Assembly (NCBI GenBank): GCA_900754795.1
Contig: CAAEEA010000008.1
Span: forward strand, 1 to 7,148
DNA length: 7,148 nt
From: Clostridia bacterium
GTDB lineage: Bacteria > Bacillota > Clostridia > Peptostreptococcales > Anaerovoracaceae
Reading direction: 5' to 3'
Shown: piece after piece, positions 5,190-7,148 of the stretch
Numbering within the stretch: the stretch's first letter is position 1
Layout of the letters: every line of letters starts with the position of its first letter
Notes under the pieces: model-generated
Database searches by the model: none
The model's input: only the letters and a program-made list of their open reading frames with translations
What the model was told of the DNA's origin: nothing
Position numbers and translations under genes: made by a program

Positions 5190-6371
5190 ATGAAACGGAA
5201 AATTTCAGCAATAATACTACTGGTGATAATGGCTCTTGCGCTTACTGCCTGCAGTCAGAGCGATCAGTCCGGCGTAGACTATTCTGACGCCGAAAACTGG
5301 GCGTATCTTCAGACTGAAGAAGAAGGCCGGGCCGATGTGTTTTTTATCGCTCCTACGGTATACAGCGGCAGCGAAGACAGTTTTAATATGGCGATGGACG
5401 ACGATGAGACAAAAGCTTCATTTCTGGGCGCGACCAATATGGAAAAAGGCATATATGATGAAGACAACCGCTTTTTCGCGCCGTATTACAGACAGGCCGG
5501 ACTTAACGTCTATGAGCTTTCTGAAGAAGAAAGAGAGCCTTATCTTGATGCAGCCTACGAAGATGTAAAAGAAGCCTTTTTATATTATCTGGAAAACTAT
5601 AACGACGGACAGCCTGTGGTGCTGGCCGGATTTTCCCAGGGAGCGGATCTGAGCATCCGTCTTCTTGAGGACTGCTTTGAAGATGAAGACATAAACGATC
5701 TTCTCGTGGCCTGCTACGCCGTCGGCTGGCGCGTGAGTGAAGAACAGCTCGAAGAATACCCTCATCTCAGATTCGCTTCCGGAGAGGATGACACGGGAGT
5801 TATAATCGCTTTCAACAGCGAGGACGAGGATATTGATGATTCTCTGATAATACCCGCCGGCACCAGAACCCTCGCCATCAACCCGCTGAACTGGAAAACC
5901 GACGGCACGCCTGCTTCCGCGGATGAAAACCTCGGAGCCTGCTTCACGGATTATGACGGCAATATCGTAAGCGAGATCCCTCATCTGACCGGAGCTTATA
6001 TCGACTCAGAGCGGGGAGCCCTCAAAGTGACGGACATTTCGCCGGAAGAATATCCGGCGGGACTTTCCATCTTTGAAGACGGCGTATATCACCTCTACGA
6101 CTATCAGTTCTTTTACCGCAACCTTCAGGAAAATGTGAAGACGAGGATAGACGCCTATCTGAAAGCTTCCGCCCGCAGCGACGGAGACAGGGAGGCCGGC
6201 GATGACAATCCGGCGGGAGCGGACGATTCCCGGGACAGCGCCGAGTCCGGAAGTTCAGGCAGCGGCAGTGACACCGCTGAGGCAGGTTCCGCCGGTCAGA
6301 GCGGACAGCCAGCCGCCGGGGGGGACAGGTTTCCATTGGTGATCACGAGCATATATGGGTGGATCATGTAG
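5190..6371 (+). CDS. DUF3089 alpha/beta-hydrolase-like lipoprotein, apparently frameshifted near its 3' end
   Basis: The 393-residue product has a lipoprotein signal peptide (hydrophobic 8-19) with lipobox LTAC, so Cys21 should be lipidated and the protein held on the outer face of the membrane. ATG 5190 is preferred over 5175 because GGAGG (5177-5181) lies 8 nt upstream and the signal peptide starts there. Residues 45-325 match DUF3089: DVFFIAPTVY (49-58), RFFAPYYRQ (94-102), the nucleophile elbow AGFSQG with Ser149, INPLNW (230-235), and HLYDYQFFYRNL (301-312), which may supply the catalytic His. The substrate is unknown; an esterase role is possible. Residues about 326-376 form a Ser/Gly/Asp/Ala linker that meets a G7 tract (6318-6324). 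The last 15 or so residues after the tract look unnatural, and a real-looking domain continues in the -1 frame. The joined product would be about 511 residues. Confidence 0.88.
   Translation: MKRKISAIILLVIMALALTACSQSDQSGVDYSDAENWAYLQTEEEGRADVFFIAPTVYSGSEDSFNMAMDDDETKASFLGATNMEKGIYDEDNRFFAPYYRQAGLNVYELSEEEREPYLDAAYEDVKEAFLYYLENYNDGQPVVLAGFSQGADLSIRLLEDCFEDEDINDLLVACYAVGWRVSEEQLEEYPHLRFASGEDDTGVIIAFNSEDEDIDDSLIIPAGTRTLAINPLNWKTDGTPASADENLGACFTDYDGNIVSEIPHLTGAYIDSERGALKVTDISPEEYPAGLSIFEDGVYHLYDYQFFYRNLQENVKTRIDAYLKASARSDGDREAGDDNPAGADDSRDSAESGSSGSGSDTAEAGSAGQSGQPAAGGDRFPLVITSIYGWIM
6318..6324 (+). repeat. G7 homopolymer at a reading-frame junction
   Basis: Seven consecutive Gs lie in frame 0 of the lipoprotein gene. 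Adding one G, removing two, or a -1 ribosomal slip would join that gene to the open -1 frame ending at 6724. The two frames overlap in open form from 6281 to 6371, and the tract lies in the middle of that overlap. Confidence 0.7.
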
Positions 6372-6724
6372 CTACAAAGCAGACCTGGGTGAGCAACTGG
6401 GTAACGGTACCTATATATGATACGAAAACTATTCACGGCGCTCAATTCTATACGCGCCACAGCGACGGAAGCTTAATATCCGACGGGCCTGTTTACTGGT
6501 TTGAGAACGGGTTTACAATGGATGATCTTAAGGAGATCATAGTTAACGGACTGCGAAACGCGGATGAAAACGGGCTTTATAACGGGGTCTATTACGGCAA
6601 TTACGTAAACCGGACGAAAACGGAGAAAACTCAGACCGGAACCAAGCGGGAGGATCAGGGGTATTACGAAACCGAGGAATATGTAGACTACCGGTTCTGC
6701 CTGCTGTGCGGCAAGCGCAAATAG
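6323..6724 (+). pseudogene. Out-of-frame C-terminal domain of the lipoprotein or of a surface protein (zinc-ribbon-like)
   Basis: Reading in the frame -1 to the lipoprotein, the sequence gives GQVSIGDHEHIWVDHVATKQ, then TWVSNWVTVPIYDTKTIHG, and later NRTKTEKTQTGTKRE before ending in YRFCLLCGKRK. This H.H.WV...C..CG layout resembles C-terminal zinc-ribbon-like domains I associate with Clostridia surface proteins. In those, repeated 'V-x-T' strands separate two CxxC pairs; here only the last pair (CLLC) remains, and the first pair and the His pair appear lost. An independent start at ATG 6359 is possible, with GGGTGG just 3 nt upstream, but it would cut off the conserved HEHIWV, so I favour a displaced 3' part of the gene at 5190. 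Family naming rests on pattern memory only. Confidence 0.55.
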
Positions 6725-6872
6725 AAGCAGCGAAAAAACGATAAACCGGTTTTTCCGGCCGGCCATGGGTCTGCGCGCCGGGAGAGAAGAACGCGCCGGC
6801 GCGTCAGCCTCGCTTATGGCGGCGGCCGGGGCGCTGGCAGTATATTTTGGCAGGAAAAAGAAAAGAGCATAG
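6725..6872 (+). pseudogene. Remnant of a sortase-type C-terminal sorting signal
   Basis: Directly after the TAG at 6722-6724 the same frame reads KQRKNDKPVFPA (6725-6760). A tandem GGCC-GGCC then shifts the frame. Removing one GGCC joins FPA to MGLRAG, and the frame ends in a hydrophobic stretch plus a basic tail, GALAVYFGRKKKRA, then TAG (6870-6872). This has the form of a cell-wall sorting signal whose FPxTG motif has become FPAMG (ACG to ATG would explain the Met). A 35-residue frame with ATG 6765 has no ribosome binding site and is probably not an independent gene. The stop codon, the 4-bp duplication and the motif change together suggest decay. Confidence 0.45.
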
Positions 6873-6877
6873 GAATC

Positions 6878-6900
6878 GGGGCGCGGCTGTACCGCGCCCT
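6878..6900 (+). terminator. GC-rich hairpin, possible terminator remnant
   Basis: GGGCGCGG (6879-6886) pairs perfectly with CCGCGCCC (6892-6899) around a 5-nt loop, extendable by a G-U pair. It lies 6 nt after the last stop codon, where a terminator would be expected, but no T-run follows (CCTTGAAAA), so intrinsic termination would be weak. Confidence 0.4.
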
Positions 6901-6970
6901 CCTTGAAAATGTCTACTTTTTCAGATTTCCGGATCCCGGAAGAGAGTTCAGGACAGAAAAACTGTCGCTA

Positions 6971-7034
6971 TTTGACAAAAATGCTTTTTCACGAGAGAGT
7001 TTTAACCATCCAAACAAAAAGCATGTCTGTCAAA
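6971..7034. repeat. Long interrupted inverted repeat
   Basis: TTTGACA (6971-6977) and ATGCTTTTT (6981-6989) are mirrored by AAAAAGCAT (7016-7024) and TGTCAAA (7028-7034). This gives 16 perfect pairs, with a symmetric 3x3 internal loop and a 26-nt apical loop. Nearby GAGAGAG (6993-6999) and CTCTCTC (about 7046-7052) offer a competing pairing, and GACAG-AAAAA-CTGTC (6952-6966) forms a small hairpin just upstream. No transposase is visible in the window. Confidence 0.6.
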
Positions 7035-7148
7035 CTTGCCGAAACCTCTCTCTAAAATGCCATGTCACGGATATTGAGAAAGTTTGATGGAGCGGACTGT
7101 CTTAAAGATATCGTGATTTTCAGAATATAGAGAATCGTTCTTTTAAAA

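Larger units (their letters stand above)
6873..7148. other. Terminal stretch with no supportable gene
   Basis: No frame on either strand has a start, ribosome binding site and plausible protein here. One plus-strand frame stays open from 6725 to the TGA at 7085-7087, but it has no start codon and runs through the inverted repeats. Base composition becomes more A/T-rich than the genes upstream. The content is mainly hairpins and inverted repeats, listed separately. Confidence 0.6.

Noticed and set aside
6725..7087. Plus-strand frame open from 6725 to TGA 7085 containing CQTCRNLSLKCH near its end
   Set aside because: It has no start codon or ribosome binding site, the 5' half is Arg-rich translation of GC-rich DNA that reads better in another frame, and the Cys motif falls on the inverted repeat.
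1..7148. CRISPR array, phage attachment site or toxin-antitoxin system
   Set aside because: No regularly spaced direct repeats, no integrase or tRNA-end duplication, and the small divergent pair does not match a toxin-antitoxin layout (the genes do not overlap and are on opposite strands).

Overview
The window looks like chromosomal DNA of a low-to-mid GC Gram-positive anaerobe, most likely Bacillota, class Clostridia. The grounds are strong AGGAGG/GGAGG ribosome binding sites, consensus sigma-A type promoters, a short signal peptidase with one membrane anchor, and a one-piece tmRNA with a Clostridia-like degradation tag. The genus cannot be read from this sequence.

Layout. Positions 1-870 hold two small divergent genes of unknown function (125-448 minus, 540-806 plus), each closed by a hairpin terminator. 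The terminator at 834-862 also serves the converging gene at 871-1365 (minus), a membrane-anchored protein carrying only the LysM-like part of an MltG/YceG protein. A divergent promoter region at 1394-1447 separates it from a tight plus-strand run, 1448-4568: an RluA-family pseudouridine synthase, signal peptidase I (lepB), a shorter signal-peptidase-like protein that has lost its catalytic lysine, smpB, and a free-standing B3/B4 (PheRS-editing-like) protein that overlaps smpB by 4 nt. A near-perfect promoter then drives ssrA (tmRNA, 4752-5119). SmpB and its RNA partner therefore lie about 0.9 kb apart, giving the centre of the window a translation quality-control theme (rRNA modification, trans-translation, a possible tRNA editing domain) plus protein export.

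After the ssrA terminator a DUF3089-type lipoprotein gene begins (5190). Its alpha/beta-hydrolase domain is intact, but its acidic Ser/Gly linker runs into a G7 tract at 6318-6324. The reading frame ends soon after the tract, while a recognisable C-terminal domain continues in the -1 frame to 6724. Beyond this lies a degenerate sortase-type sorting signal, interrupted by a stop codon and an apparent 4-bp duplication. The 3' end of this locus is thus either decaying or joined by slippage.

The last 276 bases (6873-7148) contain no convincing gene but are unusually rich in inverted repeats. They could be the edge of a mobile element or a structured intergenic region; the window ends before this can be settled. 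I see no CRISPR array, recognisable transposase, rRNA or ordinary tRNA. The most unusual items are the G7 junction with its eroded surface-anchor tail, and the catalytically incomplete signal peptidase paralogue next to lepB.
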